A program made the translations under genes and the position numbers. From Microcyclospora pomicola (taxonomy: Eukaryota > Ascomycota > Dothideomycetes > Capnodiales), in the NCBI GenBank assembly GCA_002786065.1, contig NHNY01000026.1:280399-344398 (forward strand): a DNA stretch of 64,000 bases, read 5' to 3'. Shown here in pieces: positions 22,266-33,501 of this stretch. Under the pieces are notes generated by a model. That model did no database searches. It was not told the DNA's origin and was given only the letters and a program-made list of their open reading frames with translations. Within the stretch, counting starts at the first letter, position 1; every line of letters begins with the position of its first letter.

Positions 22266-23891
22266 GTTGAATATGGTATGGCCTTGTCTGAACGGTGATC
22301 TATGGCTTGGAAACGGTGTCGTGTGCTTGACGAAGCGGTAGCTGTTGATCGAGACAGACCGGTGGACTCGACGTACCCACGCCATAAATATATCGATGTG
22401 GGTATCGCCCTGAGCTATGCTAGCTCTGCGCAATCGCGCAGATTCTCACGCCGTGTTCGCCGAACCCATTGACAACGATACTCTACCTGGGACACGACAA
22501 TCTCCGGGCTACTTTCAGAACCGGCCCGTGGTCAACTTACGCTTGTCATCTCTTGTATCTACCTAGCCGTGCCAGCGAGACTCGCCAACGCAGCAGCATG
22601 GCATTGGGGATCGTGGTGTGACGTGGCACGTGTGCCGACGTCGGGTAAAGGTCGCTTACAAAGCCGGAGTTGAGCTTAGCTCCGAATGCGGATCGACCCG
22701 ATCTCGCTACAGGTACACAATATCGCCGCGACCAATATACTGTATCAATCCCGTCTTCTTTTGGCTCCATCTCTTTCACGAATATCGCAAGCATTCTGTC
22801 CGGAGTTTTGGTGCACGACCAGCTGAATCATTCCAGTCACGAGCAGAGGTGATGACAACTTACGACATCTCAAGCGAACATTCGAGATCACGAGCGGAAG
22901 ATCGTGGCTATCGCAACCAGTATGCTCCAGTACAGCGGTTCTGACCAAGCATTGGGCGATTCGCCGACAGGCTCATGCTTCACCCAAGCTATGAGGAACC
23001 TGATGTGCCATGACGAATCTAGATATCCAGTACTCAAGGAGTAATGTGAAGCCGATCAGAACTGCAATACCATGCTCCTACGCCTGAAAATCAAGTACTG
23101 GTGATCGCCTTGAACAGCGCCATCACTCATTCAGAGGATGTGTCTGGTTCGCATAGTGAGGGTACTTCTGGAGCCGTACTGTTGACCGATTTCTGGAACA
23201 CGCCGGAACCAGATCTGATTGCCAAAATGCAAGTGGCTTGCAGTTTCACTTCAGCCGGATTTTCGAATCGTGATGACTATCCCCTGGATCATACCAACAC
23301 TTCATGCTTGTCCCGGGACACTTGAGGAAGTCTCACCATCCATCACTAGAGTATGCGAGAAGGATCATCCGATCGTGGTCACGAGAAATGATTAATACGT
23401 CCGCCTTCACACGATCGCGCCGCACATTCGCCAGACTCCCACATGATTGAGATTGTGCTCTGATGTGTTCACGATGGGCTGTTTATGCACAATTGGAGCT
23501 CTTATGTGGTCACGCCATGCGGAAAACAGTCTCACGTACATCACTAATTCCACTATTGGTGTGTCACATTTCCGGCTGCGATGATTGGAATCTCGGTCAC
23601 TCAAAACACACGGTTTCCGTGACCATGATGTTGTAGTCACACAGGTAAGGAACGCTTGATTTCGTGTTTCACAGCAGTTACTAGTGCAAGGTTGAGTTTG
23701 TATTGCTATATGACTTGCTATTCCACTCGACTCTTCGAAGTTGACCCGAGTCTGTCAATCGACATATTGACTCTTCTCTTCAACCTGGCTTCCGAATTTC
23801 CTTTCTCAGTCTTCATACGAACCCTCACACGAACAGTGTCTAGCAGATTTGCGACCAGAGTAGACCCTACGCTTGTAAAAAGTGCACAAAC
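22266..23891. other. Intergenic region
   Basis: About 1.6 kb between divergent genes. Frames of 77-108 codons exist but show no motif, and those near 23656-23943 sit in the likely leader of the next gene. Nothing else seen. Confidence 0.5.
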
Positions 23892-24704
23892 ATGTCTCTG
23901 CAAGCCCACCAATGGCGACACGATGGCGGGTACCGGACACTGACCGCGTGTTCGACTGTCACGCCTGCGCAGGTCTACGAAGAGAAGTCTACCCAATATA
24001 GGCAGATCACGGCGCCAGGTTACTACAAGTCAAAATATGCGAGAAAGTTCAAGACAATCGAAAGATACCACTCCACACCTGTCCCTTGGTCCCCGCCTCC
24101 TAGTCCGCCATCCACTCCTCCTGCTCAGCAAAAGGTGGTGCTGAAGCAAGGCAAGCAAGGGAACGATACTCCAGCCAATACGAGAGAGCACTTCGCCGGC
24201 GCGCCGCCCAAGCTTCTCGACCGTACCAACTACATGTTCCCGCTCGAGCATACCACAATTCATGTTCTCCGACAAGCAATCTCGGTGTGGAAGGAGAAGT
24301 ATCGTGGACAGACGTTGTTCGTACAATCGCAATGCGTCCTTCAAACCACTTGAGAACTGACCTTCGATGTAGTGAATTCTCTATCTTCAGAGTCGACACG
24401 CAGACCTCCGTCAAGTCCGTGATCCAAAACGTTATGAAGGCCAACGTCGGCACCGATTTTGACAAGTGTAAAGGCTGGGCGATCACGGAAGCCATCGAGC
24501 AAGGCGATGGGAAGTGGCTACAGGTATGACTTTCATGGGTCCACAAGCGTGTCTGAGATGAGCTGGACATATGCTGACTTCTTGTAGGGAACTACCGTTC
24601 CGTACGACAGTGATCGAGCGACCGGCCCGCTCGCAAGCATGGGCTGGAGTGCGAAACGTGGAGTCTCGCTGCCACCTGTTTGGCTCACGATCCACAAGAC
24701 GTGA
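23892..24704 (+). CDS. Protein of unknown function, three exons
   Basis: Predicted exons 23892-24316, 24391-24523 and 24588-24704 give 224 residues with phases consistent. The first half is low complexity with a proline cluster (PVPWSPPPSPPSTPP) around residue 60. The second half (from about residue 118) looks like one compact domain: TTIHVLRQAISVWKEKYRG, then VDTQTSVKSVIQNVM, CKGWAITEAIEQGDGKW and a closing LPPVWLTIHK. The order of alternating beta-like strands around a helix is reminiscent of a ubiquitin-like or Ras-association fold, which I offer only as a guess. The first donor (GTTCGT) is the least certain border; GTTGTT three bases earlier would also keep phase. No secretion or membrane signal. 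Confidence 0.6.
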
Positions 24705-25247
24705 TGTCGCCCATGTTATGTCTGTACTTCTTACGATTTGTGGAAAGCGATGGATTCGACATGGACTTATGTCAAGGTGATGTTGGGATCATCTCTTCGG
24801 CTGCTATGAGTTACATTTCAGAATCATTTATGAGCTCTAAAAACTGGTTTGACTCGGCTTTCTGCTTGGGACTCGGGATGACTGTTGATAAGGTAATGAG
24901 AGAAACACTTTGGATCATGCATGGTACGCGTGGGAAATGTGACTCGTACTGTTACTCAATTCAAGGAGTACAACTCCACGATGTATGGTAGAATTACACC
25001 GAAAGCTCTCTTCAAGACAAGTCTGTGGCCCTGAGGTAAAGCAGTGGTTTATCGCCTCCACCGGCTGACGCTTCGTTGCAGCACTATCCAAACACCAATA
25101 TCAATCAATGGTCGCAAACATGACCGCTTATTATCGAGTCCGAGCCGTCTCATTCCTCATGGCCAGGTCTACATCAACTTGAAGCCTCGAAACCCGCTGC
25201 TCAAAGGCCGTGCAGACGAACGCCATCTCGGTCTTTTCCCCTTCTCA
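24705..25247. other. Intergenic region
   Basis: About 0.54 kb between convergent genes; no coding or regulatory signal seen. Confidence 0.5.
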
Positions 25248-25601
25248 TCACTTTCCCCCTTCCTCCATCTTCCACCCCGCAATCTCACCGCCGAAAACAT
25301 CTCCAAACTCCTCATTCAAGCGCTCCGCCGTCAGCGCGAGCAAAGACTTCAGAGCACTCTCTGGCTCTCCCTTGGACGCGCCTCGAGCGAGGGTAAGATT
25401 ATTGAGACCCCCCAAAGTCAGGATCGCGATGTATTGGCCGTGCTGACGGGTGAGATACACCTCGAGGTTGGAGCCGGCGCTCATTTCGAGGGTCATGGGT
25501 CCGTCGCTGGTCGCAGGTTTGCGTGAGGCGCTTGAGTGGCGGAGAGCGGCGTATATGCCGCGAGCGTTGATGAGGATCTGGTCGTGGAGGGAAAAAGACA
25601 T
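25248..25601 (-). CDS. Small protein, family member A (intronless)
   Basis: Single exon, 117 residues, starting MSFSLHDQILINARGIYAAL. The frame is open upstream to 25829, but this ATG places QIL at nearly the same distance from the start as in the two relatives at 26450-26917 and 36437-36962, so I prefer it. Shared features are the N-terminal QIL-x-NA-xx-(I/L)Y helix, a central beta-rich segment (NLEVYLTRQHGQYIAILTLGG) and a C-terminal helix with ALKSLLALTAERL. There is no signal peptide or membrane helix. Function unknown. The family relation is my own alignment by eye. The relatives carry an intron exactly inside the QIL-x-NA block; this copy does not. Confidence 0.62.
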   Translation of the reverse strand: MSFSLHDQILINARGIYAALRHSSASRKPATSDGPMTLEMSAGSNLEVYLTRQHGQYIAILTLGGLNNLTLARGASKGEPESALKSLLALTAERLNEEFGDVFGGEIAGWKMEEGGK

Positions 25602-26449
25602 GTCGAGTGACGGTGATGAGTGGTGTAGGATGTGAGCTGTTTCTGTACGGGCGTCAGAGGGCTCTCTTGTGAAGATAATGGAGGTGGGAAAAGCTATGGT
25701 GGGTAGTTGAGAATGCTGAGAAACTTGCTTCTGTATCCTTCGAAGCGTGGGAGATTGACAGAAATGTATACCTTGAGTCTGCCGAGAAGTGTTGTCCGCT
25801 GACCTGGCAGTGGAAGTCTTAAAATTCACGTTTTCATGGACAGTATGGCTACACTACGTCGTTGGGAACACAACAACCCCTTGTGATCATCGACGAACGG
25901 TCGTGGCAGATCATGCGGTAGCATGCGCGTGGCATAACGAGCTTCGAAGGCAACAGTGGACTGGTGGTATACTAGCTTGTCCTGGGTGAATATATCGTGA
26001 ATATGAACGGCTTCGTTGGAGTACCAAAGCCAGGAGTCTTTGAGACTGTATGATGGGAGCATCTATAGGTACCGCTTGTGATACACGATGCGTCCAGAGG
26101 AAGAACGGACAAAGAAGTGTCAAACTAAATTGCCTTGTGGAAAAGCACACATCATGTCAACACTATTTATGTATGGTCCTGTGTAGCACTGCTTGCTCGA
26201 TCACGGTATGGAAGATCCAAAGTCCACTCTGACCCGTGGCAGTGGGTTGTGGGATAGTGAGTGGCGGCCGCGCTGAACGATGGATCTTGAACAACATAGA
26301 CATACGTACTTGTAAGGCTCTCACCTTTGAGCCTAGATTTCAAGATCCAATCGAAGTCTTCTCAACATCATTCCTCGTACAGGACCATGTTCTGTCTTCT
26401 GAGTCTAAGATACTCCGATGGCAGCAAGAAGCGGTTTCCCTTCTCCAAC
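25602..26449. other. Intergenic region between two small paralogs
   Basis: About 0.85 kb between two minus-strand genes; it should contain the promoter of the intronless copy. No further coding signal seen. Confidence 0.5.
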
Positions 26450-26917
26450 CTATCCTCTCACAGACCTCGGCGTACTCGACCCACTGCTCGAAGTCCCCTC
26501 TGCCGACGTCGCAGCGGACAACGACGTCTGGAGCCCAAGGAAATTCTCATGCAGCTTCTTCGACATGATCTCGAGCAGATCCAGCGCTGCCAGGGCATAC
26601 GTCGGCTTGATCTGGCTCCGGGCGACGATGCTCAGGATGGGCTTCACTTGGAAGAGGACCGCGGCATAGTCACGCTCGTAGCCCGCCACGCCGATTTCAA
26701 ACGTGATGGACTCGGGTTCGTCCGTTGATTCGTCGGTTGAGGCCACGCGGCCAGATAGGAGGCTGGAGTTTGGGAGGAGGTCGTATATGAGTGTAGCGTT
26801 TGCTTGGGTAATGTCAGTATTGAAGTCCTGTCGTGCGGTTGTGGGCAGATCTTTACCCAAGATCTGCTCCCGAGTACCCAGGAGGGAGAGCCCGGCTAAG
26901 GCCTCTTCGGTCGGCAT
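26450..26917 (-). CDS. Small protein, family member B
   Basis: Two exons, 26917-26857 and 26802-26450, with a 54-bp intron (GTAAAG..AAG), 137 residues. The intron is a multiple of three and stop-free, so it could be mistaken for coding sequence; removing it yields REQILANATLIYDLL, which lines up with the relatives A and C. The central segment (SITFEIGVAGYERDYAAVLFQVKP) and the helix with ALAALDLLEIMSKKLHENFLG correspond to the same regions of A and C. The tail is Ser/Thr/Gly-rich. Cytosolic by appearance, function unknown. It lies next to member A in the same orientation, as expected from tandem duplication. Confidence 0.68.
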   Translation of the reverse strand: MPTEEALAGLSLLGTREQILGKDLPTTARQDFNTDITQANATLIYDLLPNSSLLSGRVASTDESTDEPESITFEIGVAGYERDYAAVLFQVKPILSIVARSQIKPTYALAALDLLEIMSKKLHENFLGLQTSLSAATSAEGTSSSGSSTPRSVRG

Positions 26918-27416
26918 TCTCTTCGTTATAGTCTGACAGGCAGACTAGAGCGAAAATTCGAGTAAACGCGTGCCAGAACTTTGGTGGAGCCAAGCTTGGT
27001 AGGTAAAGTGCTACGAGTCTGCGAGGAGTAGCCTTTTATATATGGTTATTTGAGAAGTCCTGGGGAGGTGACACGATGGAGTGCACGGTATGACCCCGAT
27101 ACAAGGTGCAAGAGCGTGGCCGATCACTATCACTTCACTCAGCACGGTGTACCCATATTCGGGGACTGTCATTTTTGGGGTTCATTCCATTTCACCCGCC
27201 TACACGGATCCACGATGGCACAAACCCCGGCTGACTTTGTTCCAGATCTGGGTTGACATGCTGAAGGTCGGTAGAAGTGATCAGCGCGTTCTGCTTTCCT
27301 CACCGCTCGATGGAGGCGACAGACAATGCTGATACCACTCTTGCGAAAGAACTGTCGACCATGGGGAAGGGTCCCAATAGCACTACAACCTTGAAGACAA
27401 GAGTTGTACACTGTAG
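26918..27416. other. Intergenic region
   Basis: About 0.5 kb upstream of member B and downstream of the F-box gene. A TATA-like stretch (TTTTATATATGG) at 27033-27044 lies about 120 bp before the start of member B. Confidence 0.4.
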
Positions 27417-28703
27417 TCAATCCTCGCTTACCACGGCAAAATGGGCCAGATTTTGCACGAATGGGTCATTCTGTAACGCTTGCTCTACCGCAGCTCGATT
27501 CTCGTTATAGCAAGAAATGACCAAGTGCTCCAGCGACGCTGGAAGGATTGAGCCCAACTCGACATGATTGTCCCTGTACACACACGTCGACAGCCTTGTG
27601 CGTCTATCTTGGAAGTGTACTTTGCCACACAGATTTACTTTCGACACCTCCAGACGCTTGAGATATTTGAACCCTCGGAGGTCACCCATGAAATCGATAC
27701 CGGTGACAGACAAGAGGTGAGGCTCCAGTACAGGCGAGAACTCGATGAATCTCTCGACACAAGGGCTTGGAAGCAGAGATATAGCTTGCAGGAGTGGACA
27801 ATGTTTACCCAGAGTCTCCGCAATATCTCCCCAGATGTTGCCCTGCAGATACAGCCCGGGCACCGTAAGCGTGCGTAGGTTCGAACATAGGGAAAGACGT
27901 TTCATGATTCGTGCCGAGTCAGTGTGTGTACCTGTGAGGTCCAGGTGCTGTAAGCTGGTCTTGCGTATCACAGTCGTTGCGCCCAGCTTGATGCGGCCCA
28001 TATTAGTGAATCTGAACATGTTCAGACACGGCAGAGCGAGCATGGCATCCATCTTGCGGATATTGGGTGAAGTAAGCTCCTCATGTGAGTTCTCCAGATC
28101 GATCTCCTGGAGCCTACATATGCTCAAGTTTTCGACATTCTTGGATCGCATGACATCAAGTGCCCAATCCAGCCAAGACATATCCTCTATCACACGAGCA
28201 CTACCTCGCAACGTCAATTTGGTGAGCTTTGAGCAGAGTAAGGGGACCAGCACAATGTGCAATTCTTCCGAGCAGTGGTGAGATGGGCCAACGCTCCCAA
28301 AAAATTGTACCAGAAGCGCAAAAGCGCTATGATTCAGCCGTGCTGCCAGCGATACGTGCTGCACATCAGTCATGCCATAGATGTACCTGGCCTCGATGGA
28401 GCCTTCATCTTTGTTCGCTATGGTACGGGAGTCGATCCAGTGTATGAAATGCTGAACGAGTCCAGCCAGTCTGGGGCTCTCGACCAGGGTCCGGCACAAG
28501 AGCGACATCTGTCGCCCCCGGTCATAAACATCGATGCGATCCTCATCGCCGTAGCAGGCTCCTGCGTCAAGGGTGCTATAGAGCTTTGGTGTCATAACAT
28601 CTCTCCCGAGAGTGCAGGTGGCACATATCGCTGCACATGTCGATCGTGCATCGATGAACGAAAAGATATGAAGAAGGACTTCCGGGGGGAGATGGAAGGG
28701 CAT
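27417..28703 (-). CDS. F-box protein
   Basis: Single exon, 428 residues. The N-terminal F-box (residues 2-45) is clear: LPPEVLLHIFSFIDARSTC followed by AAICATC and a hydrophobic YSTL. The rest has irregular leucine-rich segments, such as LTKLTLRGSARVIEDMSWL, LQHLDLTGTHTD and LRTLTVPGLYLQ, suggesting a degenerate LRR substrate-binding region. F-box proteins link substrates to SCF ubiquitin ligases through Skp1. The substrate is not predictable, as this class is large and variable in filamentous ascomycetes. The start is the ATG immediately before the F-box; no in-frame ATG upstream fits better. Confidence 0.88.
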   Translation of the reverse strand: MPFHLPPEVLLHIFSFIDARSTCAAICATCTLGRDVMTPKLYSTLDAGACYGDEDRIDVYDRGRQMSLLCRTLVESPRLAGLVQHFIHWIDSRTIANKDEGSIEARYIYGMTDVQHVSLAARLNHSAFALLVQFFGSVGPSHHCSEELHIVLVPLLCSKLTKLTLRGSARVIEDMSWLDWALDVMRSKNVENLSICRLQEIDLENSHEELTSPNIRKMDAMLALPCLNMFRFTNMGRIKLGATTVIRKTSLQHLDLTGTHTDSARIMKRLSLCSNLRTLTVPGLYLQGNIWGDIAETLGKHCPLLQAISLLPSPCVERFIEFSPVLEPHLLSVTGIDFMGDLRGFKYLKRLEVSKVNLCGKVHFQDRRTRLSTCVYRDNHVELGSILPASLEHLVISCYNENRAAVEQALQNDPFVQNLAHFAVVSED

Positions 28704-30026
28704 GGCTGGCGAATACGATTGATTTCATCGAGAAGACATGACGAAAGATTACAGCTTTTTCGAGACACATATGCAGTGGCTTGTGGGAGATACAGGAGTG
28801 GAGTCATCGACTAGATGCTGCCTTGATAGTTTGTGAGGCAGTGTTCTGAGCTCAGACCACCAGCCCCGGGACAACTGCATCTTGGACACACGACACTGTT
28901 TTGTATTTTCACCATCTACAACCTTGAATCTTTCATATGTCGGCAGCGAGATTGCTCGTCCGCAGATCAGTAAATCCGAAACACGAAGAAGCGCGGCAAC
29001 GTAAATGAGCTAGGACAGTACACTGCTCTACTCCTGATGCGCTACGAATGTGACGGCATTATTGATGTGCGCTCGGAGGCATGGAGACCGATACTCGCGA
29101 CAATTCTTACGGCTTTGGAAAGGTCGATTCTTGGTCTTCTACGAGACCAGGTAGTGAAATTCCGAAATTCCGACGGTGTGCGAGTCCTCCGCCCCGCAAG
29201 ACTTTTCCACGGACGTTGTATTGTTCGAGTGCTCGCTCCAATGCTTGAGTGCTGCTTGAGACGGGTTCGGTGTTCGGACACTGAACAAATCGTGGTGTGA
29301 TTCACCCCAGACAAGCTTCCAGATGAGATGCTCCTAACGGTTCCAAATCGAGGGTCCTACATCATGCGCTCGGGAGAGGACCGTTTCGGCAGGATACCAC
29401 TGTACAGCAAGACTTATGTTTGCCATTGTGGCATTGATGTTGTGTCTCCTGCTCACTGGCCACTCTCCAAGGACCTTTCGGGCATCTCGGGTCCCGCACA
29501 ACTCATAGATAGAAGGAGGCGCAGTCAAGCAGGGTCATGGACGATCACTGAGGCACTGCTTTACAGACGCCACAGAGGTTCAGCACTGCTGGCCATTGAT
29601 CGTCATGGGTCTCGACACGTTTTATGGCTGTGTCGACGCTTACTGACCCTGTTAGCATAAATTGCACGGAGACGTCGGCTGCATGCTTGAGATCAATCCG
29701 TTCCTTGTAGACCTGGTAATGATCCGGGATCGTCCAAACTGATCACCTGCCGCAAGCGACGTCATCGCTTACTCGTCGTCGAGGGATATATACTGGGCAG
29801 CGAGAATGATGCTCATGGAGTCGAAGAAGACGCCACGGCAACACATCCAGCGACTTTATATCAGCAAACATCGGCTTGGCAACATCGCCTTGGCACAGCA
29901 CATCCCGAGCTCTAGCCCTCCTTAGCATAGCGATTCATCCGCGCCACGTGAAGCTCATCTCGATCTCCACACTACCAAGCCTCTAGAAGCCCTGGGATCT
30001 ACTGCAGTGCTTAACAGCAACCGAAC
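28704..30026. other. Intergenic region
   Basis: About 1.3 kb between divergent genes. Frames up to 110 codons show no motif. A TATATA element near 29787-29793 lies about 235 bp before the next start and may belong to that promoter. Confidence 0.45.
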
Positions 30027-30350
30027 ATGTCGGACGAGCATCAACAACCACCGCAATACACGGACCCCTCCGATGCGCGCTCGCGCATGACGGACGAACA
30101 ACGTCTCCAAGCGCTGCACGCATGGGCCGAGGAGAAGAAGTACGTCCAGCAGGGCCAGGACGGCACGCTGCCGTCAATGCAAGGTGGGGGCGCATGGGCG
30201 TTCACGCACGGCCAGCCACCCGATAAGACGAAGTCGCTGGCGCCGCCATCGTACACGGATGCGCCGGCGGAGGCGGCGGCGCCAAAGGAAAAAGAGCCCG
30301 GTGTCATCAAGCGCTGGCTTGAGCATCGGGGGGAGAAGAAGGAGTCGTGA
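30027..30350 (+). CDS. Small proline-rich protein of unknown function
   Basis: Single exon, 107 residues. It begins MSDEHQQPPQYTDPSD, with two PPxY-like motifs (PPQY near residue 8 and PPSY near residue 73), a central charged helix (EQRLQALHAWAEEKKYVQ) and a basic C-terminus (VIKRWLEHRGEKKES). PPxY motifs can bind WW domains such as those of Rsp5-type ubiquitin ligases, which is a possible but unproven link. There is no signal peptide or membrane helix. The composition, the GC-rich codon usage and the clean start support a real gene. I do not recognise a named family. Confidence 0.66.
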   Translation: MSDEHQQPPQYTDPSDARSRMTDEQRLQALHAWAEEKKYVQQGQDGTLPSMQGGGAWAFTHGQPPDKTKSLAPPSYTDAPAEAAAPKEKEPGVIKRWLEHRGEKKES

Positions 30351-31042
30351 TGGGGTGGGGTGCTTGCGTAAGCTCGGTTGTTCGGTGGAGTTTGATTGTA
30401 TGTCGGTTCTTGGAGGATATCACGACGGTAACGGTATACGATGAATTATCATGATACGAAGGGACGAACAGCGTATTGCTTTTTCTGCGTTGAGTTCTCT
30501 GTTAGCCAGCATTGTTGTGACTTTTTGATCAGGACAGGACAGCCATTTGCAATTTGTACTTAATTTGAATAATTCCAATCCACGAAATACATGAGTCTCA
30601 GCCTCAGTTCTGATTCTTCCCCATCGTCTCACCCTCGACATTCCGTCGTCATTGGGCCCATCATTACAGTCGAGATAATGGATCAAAGCAGTGTGAGAAG
30701 CATAGCAAACCACTCAGCGTGGCGGCACGGATGTCCTGCAATCTCCTCGTACAGCTTCATCGCGCACAACTTCATACAAGCATCGACATCTCGTGGAATG
30801 GCAAGCAGGCAAGAAGGAAAGAGTAGGAAAAGGTGAGGTAACATTGACTATGAAGGTAATCCTGTGCGCCCAGTGCGCTACGAACGCGATCCATCATGAA
30901 CATCAAAAGCGCTGGAGTGGTATCTCAATCGTGAAAATCCTAGGAGCGCCTGCAAAGATGAACCCCCAAAGTGCGCAGCGAATGCATATCGTAAGGTGAC
31001 CAAACAGGGTGAATGATTCGTCCCAACTTAGTCAGGCAGTCA
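30351..31042. other. Intergenic region
   Basis: About 0.7 kb between convergent genes; AT-rich after 30450, with no supportable coding sequence. Confidence 0.5.
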
Positions 31043-32167
31043 TCAGTTCATGGCAAAGGAAAGGGCGACTCCGGCAGCGAACATGGCAGCTGTGGTCACC
31101 AGGCTTGAGATGGAGAAGGTGGCGAGCCCGCTGATGGCATGACCGGAAGTGCACCCTCCGCATAGCCTGGCGCCAAAGACCATGATAGCTCCAGCGGCAG
31201 TCGCGGTCAACGGGTCGACAAGGTTCGTGGCGGAGAAAGCTTGCGACGCGCTTGGGGTGATCAAGTTTGAGCTTGAGAGTAGGTATGCTGCAGTGAAGAT
31301 ACCAGCGGCAAAGCTCATGGATGGCGTGACCCGGAGTTGGAGCCGATGACGCTTGGATTTCTGGGTAGGGTACTGGTAGAGTCGTATGGCCATGTAGGCT
31401 AAACCTTCGTACACACTGGAGACAGCCAGTGAGTGGCCATTGAGAATCACGCTGGTCGCTTGGGCTAGACCGATGAGGGGGCCACCCCAAAGGGAGTCCA
31501 CGAGGATGGTAGCCTGGACAGGATTCGCCTGGATGTGTTTCGTCGCGTAAAGCCCCACAGCACACATCGTCTCCCAGCCGTAAAGCACAGCACGTTCACT
31601 GGCATGGAGAGCATCCGGTATCGTTGGCGGTGGGCTGACAGTCGGCACACTCTTTGACCGTGCGAGGCTCGACGACGTGGACTTCTTGGGGGAAGTAAGG
31701 GAAGGCTTGACAGCGATGTAAGCACCAGCTCCAAGAACTCCACCCAAGGCCACCCAAATGCCACTAGAGATTCCGGTGGCTAGTTGTACGACGACGGTAC
31801 CAGGACAGGCGCCTGACAATGCCATCCCAGCACCGATCATAGCACCGCCAACGACGTTGCCGTCGTATGCAAAGAAGCCTAGGTCGGATGAGGACTTCTT
31901 CTTAATGGTTGCAAGTTTGAAGTAGTCAGCAAGGTAGAAAGTGGCTCTGCATGTCATGATTAGCAACGCTCAAGACAAGCCGACAACAGAAAATACTCAC
32001 GCGCTGGCTGCACTTGCTCCCAACATGACTTGCATCATGTGCCATGACTCGAAGCGCAGTTGTGAGATGATGACCGCCGGGTGGTATACTCCCGAGACGA
32101 ACAGGGCGGATCCAAAGCATGCGCCTGCAAATGTTTCGCTAATGTGTCGTTGCATACTGGTGGTCAT
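31043..32167 (-). CDS. YeeE/YedE family membrane protein (sulfur-compound transporter type)
   Basis: Two exons on the minus strand, 32167-32001 and 31946-31043, with a 54-bp GTGAGT..CAG intron, 356 residues. About nine or ten hydrophobic helices are visible. Both signature cysteine motifs of the family are present: SGACPGTVV in the first half and GGCTSGHAISG in the second. The two halves are linked by a Ser/Lys-rich loop (about residues 145-175). Exon 1 supplies the first helix, GACFGSALFVSGVYHPAVI. Bacterial members move thiosulfate or related sulfur compounds through the membrane using these cysteines; the fungal proteins are little studied. The likely role is import or compartment transfer of a sulfur species (inference). 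Confidence 0.88.
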
Positions 32168-33501
32168 GTTTAATTCTGCTGTATGCGCCGGGGGACGAGC
32201 GTCGAAGTGGCGATGAGCTGATAGTGTATAATGCTGTGTTTCCTAGGTCCAGTCCAGTGGTTGGAGGTCCAAACAGAATCAAAACTGGCCTTGCCGAGTG
32301 TTTCTAGGTCTTGGAAAGACTGCGAAGACTGCACTGACTTTGTGTTCCTCGACCCACAGCGTGCTGCGGCAGACCGTGGCCGGTGATAAGCGCAGGGTAA
32401 GTATCTATTCGACCGGACAGAGCACTGAGCGAGCGGCGACTCCTCGAAGCGCGCAAGAGCGACACCGAGGAATATGTTGGTGTGGAAGAGAAATGCAGCA
32501 GGCGGGCGAGGGGAGACTGATGAGGTGTCGGCTTCACTGTGCCGCATGCTGCTGGAGCAGTCAACGGAAGTTCAACGGCGAATGTTGTACATGTGAACAG
32601 CGAAGGTGTGATCCACGCCACCAAACTTTATGGGGAGAGACTGCATGACAGATTTCTCCGGTCGCGGCGAGACCGCAGCCGTGGTGGGGCAGAGCATGGG
32701 GGGCAGCTTCATGCACTTGCAGCTCTCATGTTATCGTGAACAAGTAACCTCACGTACGGATCTGGTTGCAATGAGCCCCTTTCTGTCATGTGCTATCGTC
32801 GCGGTGGTGCACGGTGATGCTTGTGGAGAGGTTTGTATGTAGAAATAGATATTCGGAACGGCCCTTCGAAGACCGAGATCTCGGTACCCAGGCGACCGAC
32901 TACATGGGTCATTTCCACCTACTCTATTGGCAATATTTCATCATGGCAATTCATATTCGACGACCCAGACTTTCTCCTGAAGCACTCCCGACGCAGAAGA
33001 CGCGTGGTATGTATGTATGTTGCACAGAATCGTGTGCGCTACCATCCCTGAGGACATCGCTAGTGCTTTGTTGCCCAAAGCCACCTGTGTCCGGTTCCAA
33101 CATTGACACATCATTCCGTAACGATGCTGTATGGGCCAAGCTGGTCTACGAGCTCGACCTTGCTCTACCTACAGAGTCATGTTGAGCTTCGCTCGGCTTG
33201 ACATTCAGGGGACGTCCGGTGCTGACTCGTTTCTGCAAGATGATTGTATCGACGGCTGAAGGAAAAGCCGACCAGATCCAGCTTCCGTGGTGGGTCCTCA
33301 CCTGCTCATTGTCTGCAGTGAACCTGTGGCTTACAGACGATGGCGTTGGTCCCAGTGAGTGGATGGCCACATATCAGTTGGAGGTGTGTCTAGTCGATGA
33401 TTCGTTCCTGGGCTCGCCGTTGCGGAGCTACAACGAACGTCGAAGGTGACACGACCTTTCTTACCAGTGTCATCATTACCATTTCGAGGCAAGTCATCGT
33501 G
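32168..33501. other. Intergenic region with possible degraded coding sequence
   Basis: About 1.3 kb. Plus-strand fragments (32821-33010, then parts of 33060-33180 and 33240-33400) read like coding sequence but lie in different frames and cannot be joined by good introns. I see no single supported gene. Confidence 0.35.
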
